A DNA stretch of 64,000 nt from Slackia piriformis YIT 12062 (GCF_000296445.1 NZ_JH815199.1:62001-126000), one strand, 5' to 3'; counted from the stretch's first letter, positions 1-11,500 are shown. The notes: generated by a model not told the origin, from the letters alone. Numbers and translations: made by a program.

Positions 1-19
1 ACTTTATGGTCGATTTCAC
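1..19 (-). CDS. rnpA: RNase P protein component, first codons only
   Basis: Only six codons are inside the window, reading leftward from a GTG (M/V-K-S-T-I-K). The position just downstream of rpmH is where rnpA lies in nearly all bacteria, and an AAAGG stretch sits a few bases before the GTG. The identification rests on synteny plus the basic start, so it is tentative. Confidence 0.5.
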
Positions 20-34
20 ACCGATGCCTTTCTT

Positions 35-169
35 CTACACGCAAAGACGCTTGCGGCCCTTAGCACGACGAGCGGCCAAGACAGCACGACCACCTTTGGT
101 AGCCATGCGAGCACGGAAACCGTGGCACTTGGCGCGCTTGCGCTTATTCGGCTGGTAAGTGCGCTTCAT
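35..169 (-). CDS. rpmH: 50S ribosomal protein L34
   Basis: This 44-residue protein is too short for many ORF callers but is unmistakable: it begins [18 protein letters not shown] and continues with the family's Arg/Lys-rich stretch ([13 protein letters not shown]...RRAKGRKRL). L34 is a small basic protein of the large ribosomal subunit. A GGGAGA lies 5 to 10 bases upstream of the ATG. It heads the leftward rpmH-rnpA operon next to the origin, the near-universal arrangement. Confidence 0.97.
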   Translation of the reverse strand: MKRTYQPNKRKRAKCHGFRARMATKGGRAVLAARRAKGRKRLCV

Positions 170-223
170 ATCGTCTCCCTTTCACGGTCAGCATTTGATA
201 GTCCATTAGTGAATAGCCGTATG

Positions 224-252
224 ATTGTACCGCGCGCAACCGAAAAGTAAAC
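224..252 (-). promoter_or_regulatory. Probable rpmH promoter
   Basis: On the minus strand a TACAAT -10 (224-229) is preceded, 17 bases away, by a weak GTTTAC -35 (247-252). It would start transcription about 50 bases before rpmH. Judged by eye only. Confidence 0.5.
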
Positions 253-852
253 CCTTTTTGAAAACAATATCCCCGTTACTCCATGAAGAGCCACGGACCG
301 GTCTTTCCCGTCCCTCTAGCTGGAGGCTTCTTCTTCCATGAGCGCCATCTTCGAAATGTTGAAAACGTTGAAAAGTGGCATAATCCCAGGAATTCGCGGT
401 TGAAAAGTCTCTGGAAAACATTCCACACTGTTCTTTCCGTATGGAAAATATCCTTGTGAAAAAAGGCAGTATGCAATCTTATACCTATCTGAACAGGCAT
501 TATACAAAATAGCTTCAATGTTTCTGCTTTTTGCCATTTTTCAGAACTGCCACGCTTTTCCAGGCTTTTTCCAGTTTAAAAACATGGAATTTTCCCTTCT
601 CGACAAAGCAGCCCGCAGGGTTTTCCTCATTTTTAGAAGCGTTGCCCACTGTTTTCAATCAACTTTTCAAGAATGATTCCTGACTTTCCACAATGGTTGA
701 ATAAAATGTTGAAAACTTATAAAAGGCGGGGTGATACTGCTTGAAATTTTCCACGTACCCTCGAAATGCCCCTTGGAAAAGTTTTCCACAATCCGTAAAA
801 TGGGGAAAACCGATTCGGGGAAAACTATCTCGCTTCCTGGAATCGTCGGAAA
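253..852. other. oriC: Upstream part of the chromosome origin (oriC), DnaA-box cluster
   Basis: This 600-base gene-free stretch between rpmH and the gene before dnaA is lower in GC than its surroundings and crowded with TTTTCCA/TGGAAAA and GTTGAAAA words. The best DnaA-box matches (consensus TTATCCACA) are TTTTCCACA at 782-790, TTTTCCACG at 747-755 and CTTTCCACA at 684-692. A perfect inverted pair, TGGAAAAGTTTTCCA, occupies 774-788. Further copies of GGAAAAC/GTTTTCC occur around 411-420, 554-575 and 800-825. Box density and position make it the DnaA-loading half of oriC. Short ORFs in it have no family resemblance and are ignored. Confidence 0.8.
774..790. promoter_or_regulatory. Paired DnaA boxes (inverted)
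   Basis: TGGAAAAGTTTTCCACA contains a one-mismatch DnaA box on the plus strand (782-790) and a shorter inverted half facing it. This is the strongest single DnaA-binding candidate in the upstream origin region. Confidence 0.6.
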
Positions 853-1680
853 ATGATGAAAACTTCGGAATTAAATGGAAAAGCGTTGGAACCCACATCA
901 AACACACCGCAAGACGCTCCAGAAACCGTCGGCTCGTTGAGCGACGATTTTTCCCATGCACTCACTTCCGCGCGCATCGCATGCTACGACGATTTCCGCA
1001 GCGCACCACGTGTTACCGAGATTGCACCGAACACAACAGCGGAATTCATCGAGAGCCTTGCCTCCACAATCTACACGCAGGCGCAGCAAACGGGCGGGTC
1101 CATCCCCTACACCGTTATCAGAGAAGTAAGCGAGAACTTCATTCATGCCCGATTCTGCGAAATCGTCGTTTCCATATATGACGGAGGAAACACCATCAGG
1201 TTCTCCGACCAAGGCCCGGGCATTCCCCAGAAAGAGAAAGCCCAGATGCCGGGGTTCTCTTCCGCCACAGACCCCATGAAACGATACATTCGAGGGGTGG
1301 GAAGCGGGTTGCCCCTTGTCAAGGAATACCTCTCCTTCTCCCATGGGCGCATTACCATAGAAGACAACCTCAGGGCGGGAGCGGTCGTCACCATAAGCGT
1401 CGCACCTGGTCAGGACCGCAGCCCATCGAAACGTCACACGAGCACGCCCCAGCGTAACGACTCGACCCCGCGTCTCACCGACCGAGAGAAGGACATCCTC
1501 CGCCTCCTCATGCAAGAAGGATCTCTGAGGCTCACGGACATCAAAAACGATCTCGGCCTAAGCCCTAGCACCGCGCACCGAATCCTCGGGAACCTCGAGG
1601 AGGCCGGGCTTGTGGAATCGGTCGGGAAGATGAGATGCCTGACCGACTTTGGCCTGGGCATTGCGGAAGACCTGTTTTAA
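853..1680 (+). CDS. GHKL-type ATPase fused to a winged-helix DNA-binding domain
   Basis: The 275-residue protein combines two parts. Residues ~85-195 look like a HATPase_c fold: an N-box (REVSENFIHARF), a G1-type DQGPGI motif and a G2-like RGVGSGLPLVKEYLSF, as in anti-sigma kinases and histidine kinases. Residues ~215-275 are a winged helix (LTDREKDILRLLMQEGSLRLTDI..., then SPSTAHRILGNLEEAGLV). There is no sensor, HisKA or membrane segment, so it is a cytosolic nucleotide-binding transcription factor rather than a classical kinase. ATG at 853 or 856 has only a weak ribosome site. It lies between the origin boxes and dnaA, about 125 bases before dnaA, and could share a transcript with it. Function is not established; a role in sporulation-type or replication control is only inference. 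Confidence 0.8.
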   Translation: MMKTSELNGKALEPTSNTPQDAPETVGSLSDDFSHALTSARIACYDDFRSAPRVTEIAPNTTAEFIESLASTIYTQAQQTGGSIPYTVIREVSENFIHARFCEIVVSIYDGGNTIRFSDQGPGIPQKEKAQMPGFSSATDPMKRYIRGVGSGLPLVKEYLSFSHGRITIEDNLRAGAVVTISVAPGQDRSPSKRHTSTPQRNDSTPRLTDREKDILRLLMQEGSLRLTDIKNDLGLSPSTAHRILGNLEEAGLVESVGKMRCLTDFGLGIAEDLF

Positions 1681-1805
1681 CCCCTCTAGACAAGGTACGC
1701 CGCACCTACAGCAAGAAGACAGCGGCATTACGCATATACGACACGGCTATTTCGTTAAACAAGACGACGAAGCAGCCTCTATCGAACGAAAGAGAAAGTG
1801 CAACC

Positions 1806-3611
1806 ATGGTAGACTCCAGCAACCTCTACGAAACCTGGCAGCTCGTCTGCGCCCAGGTGAAAAGTTACGACACGGTCAACGCCATCCAGGTCGACGCTTT
1901 CTTCGGCCGCCTCCAACCCCAGGCCATATCCGACGGGTTTTTGATCGTAACCGCCGATACCGCATTCATAAAAGACCAGGTGGAGAGAAGGTTCCTTACC
2001 ACCATACAGCAGGCTCTCAAAGACCTGTTCGGCATAGACTACCTTGTCGAGATAGAGGTAGACCCCACCGCAGGACAGCCCCTCGTCACCGCGCAGGCAG
2101 CGCCCGCACAAACCGTTCCGCCCGCCGCGCCCCATGCTCCGTACCCTTCGGCCCCTGCGCCCCAAAACGCCGCGCCTCAGCCTGCCCAGCCCATATTCGC
2201 AACTCCCCCGGTCGACGCAACGACGTCCCCGACCCCGTACGCGCCGCAAGCACAACCCACGGCCGAGCAGCCCGCCGCGCCCGCACCGACCTACGTGCCA
2301 ACGCCAGAATCTCCCGCCGCGAACAACGCGAATCAAACCGTCGCGGCGCAGGAGAGCATTTCGCCCGCACAAAACCACGCCGCCGAACAGACCAACCCGG
2401 TCGATCGCATGCCGTCTTTCATGCCCGAGGAAGACTCCTCGTTCGAAGAATTCATGATGGAAAATGCGAATATCGCCAAGCCGGAACGCATGGAAGGTTC
2501 GCGGGAAGACCAGCAAAATACAAATCGTGAGCAGGGAAAACGCGGCGTCAACTCCGCGCTCGCATCGTCCCTTACGTTCGAGACCTTCGTTGTGGGAAAT
2601 TCGAACAGGCTCGCCTACTCCATGGCCGTCGCCGTAGCTGAAGAGCCTGGGAAGAAAAACCTCAACCCCCTCTTTATCTACGGGCGAAGCGGCCTTGGGA
2701 AAACGCATCTACTTCGCGCCATTCAAAACTACATCCTCACCACGAACGAGCATATGCATGTCGTCTACATCGACTCGGCTGAGTTCCTCTCTGACTACAC
2801 CGCAGCCGTTGCGGCGCATGACAAGAATAAGGACAGCTATCAGAATTTCCAGAACCGCTATCTCGATGCCGACGTCCTCCTCATCGACGACGTCCAGTAC
2901 TTCCAAGGAAAATCGGCAACGGTCGATATTGTCTTCCAGCTTTTCAACAAGCTCACCGACATGGGAAAACAGGTGGTCCTCTCGGCAGACCGCGCACCGA
3001 AGATGATCGACATTGACGAGCGCTACACAAGCCGATTCAACTCCGGCGGAACGTATGACATCCAACCGCCGGAGGTCGAAACGAAGCTGGGAATCATCAA
3101 GGGCTTTATCGAGGAATATCGAACCTCCGAGAACGCCTACGACCTGTACGTTCCCGAAGACATACAGATGTACATAGCGGAAATCTCCAGCTCGAACGTT
3201 CGCGAGCTTAAAAGCGCCGTGACGAAGGTCATCTCTCAAATCACATACTTCGACAACCCGGACATCTCCCTTGCCGACGTCCGCTCCTTGCTGGAAAACC
3301 ACTTCTCGTCGGGTGCCATGAAGCGTCTCGACGTGGGTTCGATTCAGCACGAGGTGGAACGCTACTATAAAGTCAGCCACGCCGATCTGGTAGGAAAGAA
3401 AAGATCGCGCAACATCGCTTACGCACGCCAGGTTGCCATGTACCTGTGCCGCCAAATGCTCGATATCCCCTACAACGACATCGGGAAGAAATTCGACCGA
3501 GACCACTCCTCCGTCATGTATTCGGTCGGGCAAGTGGAAGAGAAGCTCACGAAGAGCAGGGACCTCCAGGAAGAACTCGAATTGATCATTAAGAACATAC
3601 GGGAAAACTAA
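1806..3611 (+). CDS. dnaA: Chromosomal replication initiator protein DnaA
   Basis: DnaA is the AAA+ ATPase that binds DnaA boxes and opens the origin. The 601-residue protein has domain I (LYETWQLVCAQVKS), an unusually long Ala/Pro/Gln-rich domain II (~residues 95-215), domain III with Walker A GRSGLGKTHL and Walker B VLLIDDVQYF, and domain IV with the box-binding signature DRDHSSVMYS. I start it at ATG 1806, not at the in-frame codon 171 bases upstream: MVDSSNLYETW matches family N-termini and an AGAGAAAG lies before it. The upstream extension would also overlap the preceding gene. Confidence 0.97.
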   Translation: MVDSSNLYETWQLVCAQVKSYDTVNAIQVDAFFGRLQPQAISDGFLIVTADTAFIKDQVERRFLTTIQQALKDLFGIDYLVEIEVDPTAGQPLVTAQAAPAQTVPPAAPHAPYPSAPAPQNAAPQPAQPIFATPPVDATTSPTPYAPQAQPTAEQPAAPAPTYVPTPESPAANNANQTVAAQESISPAQNHAAEQTNPVDRMPSFMPEEDSSFEEFMMENANIAKPERMEGSREDQQNTNREQGKRGVNSALASSLTFETFVVGNSNRLAYSMAVAVAEEPGKKNLNPLFIYGRSGLGKTHLLRAIQNYILTTNEHMHVVYIDSAEFLSDYTAAVAAHDKNKDSYQNFQNRYLDADVLLIDDVQYFQGKSATVDIVFQLFNKLTDMGKQVVLSADRAPKMIDIDERYTSRFNSGGTYDIQPPEVETKLGIIKGFIEEYRTSENAYDLYVPEDIQMYIAEISSSNVRELKSAVTKVISQITYFDNPDISLADVRSLLENHFSSGAMKRLDVGSIQHEVERYYKVSHADLVGKKRSRNIAYARQVAMYLCRQMLDIPYNDIGKKFDRDHSSVMYSVGQVEEKLTKSRDLQEELELIIKNIREN

Positions 3612-3733
3612 GGTAAAGATCGTGCAATGCCGTGGAATGATAATATAGGCAATAATTCCGGTGGGATCGTGTGCAATACTCGGTACAGATATTCATCCGA
3701 TAAAAAAGCACGGTGACATGGCGTTATTCGGAT

Positions 3734-3790
3734 TTTTCCCCAATTCCACCGCCCTTATTATTACTACTATTCTAATTACTTTACCTTTAC
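3734..3790 (+). promoter_or_regulatory. Candidate DnaA-trio / origin unwinding element
   Basis: The 198-base dnaA-dnaN spacer ends with a TTTTCCCCA box-like word (3734-3742), a short GC patch (CCACCGCCC) and then the triplet-phased tract TTATTATTACTACTATTC (3755-3772) followed by AT-rich DNA. Repeating CTA/TTA triplets beside a DnaA box are the hallmark of the DnaA-trio in the basal unwinding system described in Bacillus, where it also lies between dnaA and dnaN. No melting calculation was possible. Confidence 0.6.
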
Positions 3791-3809
3791 TGATAGAAGG
3801 GATAGAGGC

Positions 3810-4907
3810 GTGAGATTCAACATAAACAAGAGCGAGCTGCTCAATGCCCTGACAATCGTATCGAAAGCGGCATCTTCCCGTTCGACGCTTCCAGTGCTCT
3901 CGGGTGTCTACGTCAAGGCGCAAGAATCGAATCTCGTCATGCAGACGACGGACCTGGAACGTTCGATCCGATACACTGTCCCTGCACTCATTGAGGAAGA
4001 GGGATCCATCGTTATTCCCGAGAAACTTCTGCTCGATATTGTCAAACAGCTCCCCGAAGCCGCCGTGGGATTCGAAACCCAGGAAGGCACGGTATCGGTA
4101 TCGTGCGATAAATCCTCCTTCGTTCTTAAGACTCTCGACCCGAACGACTTCCCCGAATTCCCTGTCGTCGATGTAGACAACCGTATCAGCGTTCCCTTCG
4201 ACACGTTCTGCCATATGATTAAACGCGTTGCGAAGGTCGTTTCGAAAGATCAGAGCCGCGCAGTTCTTACGGGCGTTCTCATCTCTACAAGCGAACAATC
4301 GCTGAAAATGGTCGCAACCGACTCTTATCGTCTTGCGGTATCTGAAACCGAAGTGCAAGGAATAGAAGAAGGATTCGAAGCCATTGTTTCCGGAGCCTTT
4401 TTGCAGGAAGTAGCTTCTCTTCCTAAAATCGGAGACTCCATTGAAATCGGCCTTTCGGAAAACCAGGTCGTGCTTACCTATCAGAGCATGGTTTTCATCA
4501 ACAGGAGAATCGAAGGCAACTTCCCCAACTACAAGCAGCTCATCCCCGCAACGTACGTGACGAAATCGTGCTTTGCCACGCAAGATCTCATTACGGCGGT
4601 TAAGCGCGTAGGCCTGGTAAGCAGTCTTTCCTCCCCTATCAAATTCGACATCAACGAAGCGACGAAAAACGCCATCATCAACACAACGTCGCAGGATGTC
4701 GGGTCGGCGGAAGAAATTCTGCCTTGCGAGGTGGACGGCGAAAGCACCCAGATCGCGTTCAACCATCAGTACGTTCTTGACGGGTTGATGTCGATTTCTA
4801 CGCCGCAGGTGTTCCTTGAGACGCAATCTCCCTTGAAGCCTGGCATCTTCAAAGCGGCTGGTGAGGACAAATTTCTATATCTGGTCATGCCTGTTCGCAT
4901 TGCGTAA
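3810..4907 (+). CDS. dnaN: DNA polymerase III sliding clamp (beta subunit)
   Basis: The protein (365 residues) forms the ring that tethers DNA polymerase III to DNA. The N-terminus MRFNINKSELLNALTIVSKA and the C-terminal LYLVMPVRIA (the family ends in MPxR) identify it, and the length is normal for three clamp domains. The start is GTG 3810, preceded by GAAGGGATAGAGG. It is followed 11 bases later by recF, so dnaN-recF-DUF721 probably form one transcript. Confidence 0.97.
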   Translation: MRFNINKSELLNALTIVSKAASSRSTLPVLSGVYVKAQESNLVMQTTDLERSIRYTVPALIEEEGSIVIPEKLLLDIVKQLPEAAVGFETQEGTVSVSCDKSSFVLKTLDPNDFPEFPVVDVDNRISVPFDTFCHMIKRVAKVVSKDQSRAVLTGVLISTSEQSLKMVATDSYRLAVSETEVQGIEEGFEAIVSGAFLQEVASLPKIGDSIEIGLSENQVVLTYQSMVFINRRIEGNFPNYKQLIPATYVTKSCFATQDLITAVKRVGLVSSLSSPIKFDINEATKNAIINTTSQDVGSAEEILPCEVDGESTQIAFNHQYVLDGLMSISTPQVFLETQSPLKPGIFKAAGEDKFLYLVMPVRIA

Positions 4908-4918
4908 GGTATGCGTCC

Positions 4919-6049
4919 ATGGGTCTTCATATAGACACGGTACGATTCGAAGACTTTCGAAGCTACGCGTCTTTCGAGCTGGATAACCTTGCAGGCACAA
5001 CGGTACTTGTCGGACCTAACGCCGCGGGGAAAACGAACGCTATCGAGGGGATGCAGCTTCTGACGGCATGCGGTTCTTTCAGAAACCCACGTTCTGCCGA
5101 TTTGATACGCTGGGGCAAGCAGCGGGCGCGCCTTCGCGCCCGCTTCGTCTCCGACACGCGCGATCTTTCCATCTCTCTCGAGGTCAGACCCGGGGTGCGT
5201 TCCTATGCCGTGAACGGCAAGAAAAAGGCCGTCCAAGACCTCCAGGGCATATTGCCGTCGGTGACGTTTTCTCCCGACGACCTTTTTCTCGTGAAAGGGA
5301 CCCAATCGGCCCGCCGTGCCGCGCTCGATCTCGTTGGGTGCCAACTTTCTCGGAACCACCGCGTTATCAAGCGGGATTACGAGAAACTGGTCAAGCATAA
5401 AAACGCGCTTCTTCGTGATGAGGCGCCGGCTCTTCTTCTGGAATCCGTGAATGACATGCTTGCTCCAACGGCATTGCAGCTGTTTCTGTATCGCCAGGCC
5501 CTGGTTTCGAACCTGGCGAAGCGAATGGCGTCCGCCTACGAGGCGATTGCGGGCGGTGCCGAGCATATAGAGGCGGTGTATGTCCCCTCCTGGGAAGAAG
5601 AACATGTCAAGCAGGCGTCGCGAGTGCAACCCTTGGGTCTTCATTACGATAGGGAATCGGCGGAGGTTTCGCTTCGCCGGGCCATGCAACGCCGAGGAAC
5701 AGAGGAGCGCGCGCGTCGAAGAAGCGTCGTGGGCCCTCATGCCGACCACGTGGAATTCTTCATCGACGGTCGTAATGCATCGATGTTTGCGTCTCAAGGG
5801 CAGCAGCGCTCCCTGGTCTTGGCGTGGAAGATTGCCGAGGTCGGGATTGTGGAGGAAATGCTCGGGGTTCCCCCTGTCCTGCTTCTGGACGACGTCATGA
5901 GCGAGCTTGATGCCTCACGTCGCGCCGCCCTCATGGCCCTTGTCTCGAAGGGATCCCAGGTGTTCGTGACAACCACCGATACTTCTTTTTTCGAAGAGGC
6001 CGCGCTGGGCGCAGCCAGCGTCGTGGAGCTGAAAGGCGGGTTGCGGTGA
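4919..6049 (+). CDS. recF: DNA replication and repair protein RecF
   Basis: RecF is an SMC-like ATPase that helps load RecA at gapped DNA and stalled forks. Seen here: Walker A GPNAAGKTNAIEG near residue 35, a C-terminal signature (SQGQQRSLVLAWKIAE) and Walker B LLLDDVMSELD with D-loop. The 376-residue length is typical. Starts at ATG 4919 directly after dnaN; its TGA overlaps the next start (GTGA), implying translational coupling. Confidence 0.96.
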   Translation: MGLHIDTVRFEDFRSYASFELDNLAGTTVLVGPNAAGKTNAIEGMQLLTACGSFRNPRSADLIRWGKQRARLRARFVSDTRDLSISLEVRPGVRSYAVNGKKKAVQDLQGILPSVTFSPDDLFLVKGTQSARRAALDLVGCQLSRNHRVIKRDYEKLVKHKNALLRDEAPALLLESVNDMLAPTALQLFLYRQALVSNLAKRMASAYEAIAGGAEHIEAVYVPSWEEEHVKQASRVQPLGLHYDRESAEVSLRRAMQRRGTEERARRRSVVGPHADHVEFFIDGRNASMFASQGQQRSLVLAWKIAEVGIVEEMLGVPPVLLLDDVMSELDASRRAALMALVSKGSQVFVTTTDTSFFEEAALGAASVVELKGGLR

Positions 6050-6588
6050 GCTCGATGAAGTCGTTTTCTTCCGTTCTGCAGAATAGCCTCAGGTCGACGG
6101 CGGCCTCGAGCGAGCTTGCCGCGAAGGCCGCGCGGGCGAACAAGGTGAAGCAGATGTGGCGTGAGGCCGTGGATCCCGTTTTTCTCGACCACACGAACGC
6201 TGTCTACATCGTTCGCGAGGGCGACGAAAAGACGCTCATCGTCTATGTCGACGACAGCATGTTCGCTGCCGAGCTCAATGCGCGAAGGGAATTGATCAAG
6301 CTTAAATTCCTGCAGAAATTCAACGAGGAAATCGAAGAGTTCAAAATTCTCATTTCCCGCGGCAGGTACAAGCAGAATTATCCATTCCGAGACCAAGGCG
6401 GCGATCCGTTTTACGTGGAGCCTGCTGTTCGGGTTCCGCTTCCCGAAGAAAGGAAGGCTGAGTTGGAGGAGCAGTGTTCGCTCATTTCCGACGAACGTCT
6501 TCGCAAATCGCTTTTGAAAGCGATGATTTCCGATTTGGAGTGGAAATCTGGCATAGAAAAAAGAAAAAGCAATAATCGAGCCTTGTAG
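6046..6588 (+). CDS. DUF721 (DciA-like) protein
   Basis: A 180-residue protein starting at GTG 6046 within the recF stop codon. The middle (MWREAVDPVFLDHTNAVYIVREGDEKTLIVYVDDSMFAAELNARRELIKLKF) has the DUF721/DciA layout: a short beta-rich KH-like core after a helical start. DciA loads the replicative helicase in bacteria lacking DnaC/DnaI, and actinobacteria keep a DUF721 gene between recF and gyrB. The charged C-terminal ~60 residues have no recognisable domain. Helicase loading is family inference. Confidence 0.82.
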   Translation: MSSMKSFSSVLQNSLRSTAASSELAAKAARANKVKQMWREAVDPVFLDHTNAVYIVREGDEKTLIVYVDDSMFAAELNARRELIKLKFLQKFNEEIEEFKILISRGRYKQNYPFRDQGGDPFYVEPAVRVPLPEERKAELEEQCSLISDERLRKSLLKAMISDLEWKSGIEKRKSNNRAL

Positions 6589-6597
6589 GGGATGTGA

Positions 6598-8718
<2,121 letters not shown>

Positions 8719-8768
8719 CGCCGTGGTCCGGCGTTTTGGCTATCGATTGATGCGATGGCGCCGGGCCG

Positions 8769-8794
8769 CCGGATGTTTCACGTGAAACATCCGG
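8769..8794. promoter_or_regulatory. parS: parS centromere site
   Basis: Bases 8774-8789 are a perfect match to the bacterial parS consensus TGTTTCACGTGAAACA, the ParB-CTP clamp loading site. Symmetry extends to a 26-bp perfect palindrome. A second half-site (CGTTTCACGCG) follows at 8796-8806. It lies between gyrB and gyrA, 5 kb from the dnaA-dnaN unwinding candidate, the expected origin-proximal position. parA/parB themselves should be just left of the window. Confidence 0.95.
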
Positions 8795-8852
8795 GCGTTT
8801 CACGCGTTTTTGCAAATGATGGAACTACGATTTCTACGTTGGAGGAAGAATC

Positions 8853-11441
8853 GTGGCTGAACAAAAATTCGACGAAATCGACTCTGGAGCCGCCGGCGTC
8901 AAATCCGCCGAGCTCGGCAAGGAGATGCGCACGTCGTTCCTCGAATATTCAATGAGCGTTATCATGTCGCGTGCGCTTCCTGACGTGCGCGACGGCCTCA
9001 AGCCGGTTCATCGCCGCATCCTGTATGCGATGTACGACAGCGGCATCACCCCGAATCGTCCGCACAGCAAGTCTGCCCGTACAGTCGGCGACGTTATCGG
9101 CAAATATCATCCCCACGGCGACTTCGCTGTGTACGACACCATGGTTCGCTTGGCTCAGGATTTCTCCATGCGCGTCCCTTTGGTCGACGGCCATGGAAAC
9201 TTCGGAAGCATCGACGGCGACTCCGCTGCGGCTATGCGTTACACCGAGGCGCGCTTGGCGAAGCCCGCCATGGAGCTTCTGCGCGACCTTGAGAAAGAGA
9301 CGGTGGATTGGCGTCCTAACTACGACGAAAGTCTGCAGGAGCCTGAGGTGCTGCCGGCGCGCTTCCCGAACCTTTTGGTCAACGGGTCGAACGGTATTGC
9401 CGTCGGCATGGCGACGAATATCCCCCCGCACAATCTCGGCGAGACCATCGACGCTACGTGTCTGATGCTCGACAATCCCGATGTGACCACCGAAGAGCTT
9501 ATGAAGGTTCTTCCCGGTCCCGACTTCCCCACCGGGGGCATCGTCATGGGCCGAAAGGGAATCATCGATGCGTATGAAACCGGACGAGGAAGCCTGACTA
9601 TTCGCGCGAAGCACAAAATCGTCGAAGGCAAGAACGGGAAAAGCTCGATCGTCATCACCGAGATACCCTATCAGGTCAACCGAACGAACCTGATGCAAAA
9701 GCTCGGAGAGCTCATTCGCGAAAAGAAGCTCCCCGAGATCTCCAACGTGCATGACGGCGCCGACCGCAATAGTCCGGTCGATATCATCATCGAATTGAAG
9801 CAGAACGCCATTCCTCAGGTTGTGCTGAACAAGCTGTACAAGCATACGCAGCTTCAGGTGGGCTGGGGTGTCAACATGCTCGCTCTTGTGGATGGCGTTC
9901 CTCACACGCTTTCGCTCAAGGAGATGCTGTTCCACTACATCAAGCACCAGGAGGACGTCATCATTCGCCGTACGCGCTACGACCTGCGTAAGGCCGAAGA
10001 GCGCGCCCATATCCTGGAAGGCCTGCTTGTTGCGCTCGATAACATCGACGAAGTCATCGCTATTATTCGCGGCTCTCAGACCGACAAGGAAGCTTCTGCG
10101 AAGTTGATCGAGCGCTTCAATCTCTCCGAAGCCCAGACGGCGGCTATTCTCGAAATGCGCCTGCGTCGTCTTACCGGCTTGGAGCGTCATAAGCTCGAAG
10201 ACGAATTGAAGGAGCTGCGCGAGAAGATTGCGTACTACAAGCAGATTCTGTCCGATGAAGTCTTGATGCGCCAGGTTATCAAGGAAGAGCTTCAGGAGAT
10301 AAAGAACAAATTCAACACCCCGCGTCGCACGCTCCTTTCTGCCGCGGCGAAAGACCTCGATATGGAGGATTTGATCGCCGAAGAGGACATGGTCGTTACG
10401 GTGACCAAGGCTGGCTATGTGAAGCGCCTCCCCGTCGCAACGTATCGCCAGCAGAAACGCGGCGGCAAGGGCATGCAGGGTGTGAACCTGAAAGACAATG
10501 ATTTCGTCGAGCATCTGTTTGTGGCGTCGACTCACAGCTACATGCTGTTCTTCTCCACCGCAGGCAAGGTGTATCGTCTGAAAGTCTATGAACTGCCCGA
10601 GGCGAGCCGCCATGCTCGTGGAACGGCCATCGTGAACCTGCTGCCTCTCGCTAAGGGGGAGACAATCTCCGCCATTATCGCGACGAAGGATTTCCCCGAG
10701 GATGAGTTCCTTATGTTCGGAACCGAGCAGGGTATGGTGAAGAAGACCTCCATGAGCCTGTACGACCGCACGCGTCGTGACGGGTTGATTGCCATCAACC
10801 TCAAAGAGGGTGACAGCCTGATTGCCGTACGCCGCGTGAAACGGGGCGAGAAGGTCATGATGGTGTCGAGCGCCGGTAAGGCCATCATGTGGGACGAAGC
10901 CGAGGCTCGAGCCATGGGTCGCGACACCATGGGCGTGCGCGGCATGACGGTGCCTGGCGACGTCAAGGTCTTGGGTATGGAGATTGCCAAACCGGACACC
11001 GAGCTGTTCGTCATTACCGAGAAAGGGTACGGTAAGCGCACTCCGGTATCGGAATATCCCGAGCATCATCGCGGCGGTCAGGGTGTGTTCACCATCACCA
11101 TGACGGAGAAGAAAGGGCTTCTGACGGCTATGAAGGTCGTGAGGGAGGCCGATGAGCTCATGATCATTTCGGAGGAGGGCGTCGTCATTCGCACTCCGGT
11201 CGAAGACGTAAGCCAGCTTGGGCGTTCCACACAGGGCGTACGGGTCATGAATGTCGCAGAGGAAGACAAGGTGACGGCTGTGGCGATCGCGACGGATTCG
11301 ACGAAGGAAAAGTCAAGCGAGGATTCCGAGGATGCCGAGACCGACTTCGAGCAGTTGGAGTCGGGCGATGTGTTTGTCGACGAAGACGCTGACGGAGAGG
11401 ACGTTGACGAAGATTTTGAATCTTCCGAAGCGGACCAATAA
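8853..11441 (+). CDS. gyrA: DNA gyrase subunit A
   Basis: GyrA cuts and rejoins DNA through the catalytic tyrosine in [12 protein letters not shown]. The 862-residue protein starts at GTG 8853 behind GGAGGAAGAA. The GyrA box is present as QKRGGKG, which marks a gyrase rather than topoisomerase IV, and the six-bladed C-terminal wrapping domain follows. The tail (~45 residues) is strongly acidic and probably disordered. In the quinolone-resistance region the sequence reads [11 protein letters not shown]: residue 91 (codon TTC at 9123) is Phe where susceptible bacteria usually have Ser or Ala. No topoisomerase IV genes are in the window. Confidence 0.97.
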   Translation: MAEQKFDEIDSGAAGVKSAELGKEMRTSFLEYSMSVIMSRALPDVRDGLKPVHRRILYAMYDSGITPNRPHSKSARTVGDVIGKYHPHGDFAVYDTMVRLAQDFSMRVPLVDGHGNFGSIDGDSAAAMRYTEARLAKPAMELLRDLEKETVDWRPNYDESLQEPEVLPARFPNLLVNGSNGIAVGMATNIPPHNLGETIDATCLMLDNPDVTTEELMKVLPGPDFPTGGIVMGRKGIIDAYETGRGSLTIRAKHKIVEGKNGKSSIVITEIPYQVNRTNLMQKLGELIREKKLPEISNVHDGADRNSPVDIIIELKQNAIPQVVLNKLYKHTQLQVGWGVNMLALVDGVPHTLSLKEMLFHYIKHQEDVIIRRTRYDLRKAEERAHILEGLLVALDNIDEVIAIIRGSQTDKEASAKLIERFNLSEAQTAAILEMRLRRLTGLERHKLEDELKELREKIAYYKQILSDEVLMRQVIKEELQEIKNKFNTPRRTLLSAAAKDLDMEDLIAEEDMVVTVTKAGYVKRLPVATYRQQKRGGKGMQGVNLKDNDFVEHLFVASTHSYMLFFSTAGKVYRLKVYELPEASRHARGTAIVNLLPLAKGETISAIIATKDFPEDEFLMFGTEQGMVKKTSMSLYDRTRRDGLIAINLKEGDSLIAVRRVKRGEKVMMVSSAGKAIMWDEAEARAMGRDTMGVRGMTVPGDVKVLGMEIAKPDTELFVITEKGYGKRTPVSEYPEHHRGGQGVFTITMTEKKGLLTAMKVVREADELMIISEEGVVIRTPVEDVSQLGRSTQGVRVMNVAEEDKVTAVAIATDSTKEKSSEDSEDAETDFEQLESGDVFVDEDADGEDVDEDFESSEADQ

Positions 11442-11461
11442 GGCCCTGGCTAAAAAATATA

Positions 11462-11500
11462 AACAAGAAGAAAGAGGCGTCATGCCTCTTTCTTCTTGTT
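11462..11500 (+). terminator. gyrA terminator hairpin
   Basis: A perfect 17-bp stem (AACAAGAAGAAAGAGGC and its complement) with a 5-base loop lies 20 bases after the gyrA stop. No T-run follows, so termination may be weak or factor-assisted. Confidence 0.75.

Noticed and set aside
1635-1805. In-frame N-terminal extension of dnaA
   Set aside because: Overlaps the previous gene, lacks conservation-like sequence, and ATG 1806 has the ribosome site.
8949-11069. A 706-codon minus-strand frame opposite gyrA
   Set aside because: Shadow of gyrA codon bias; no family features.
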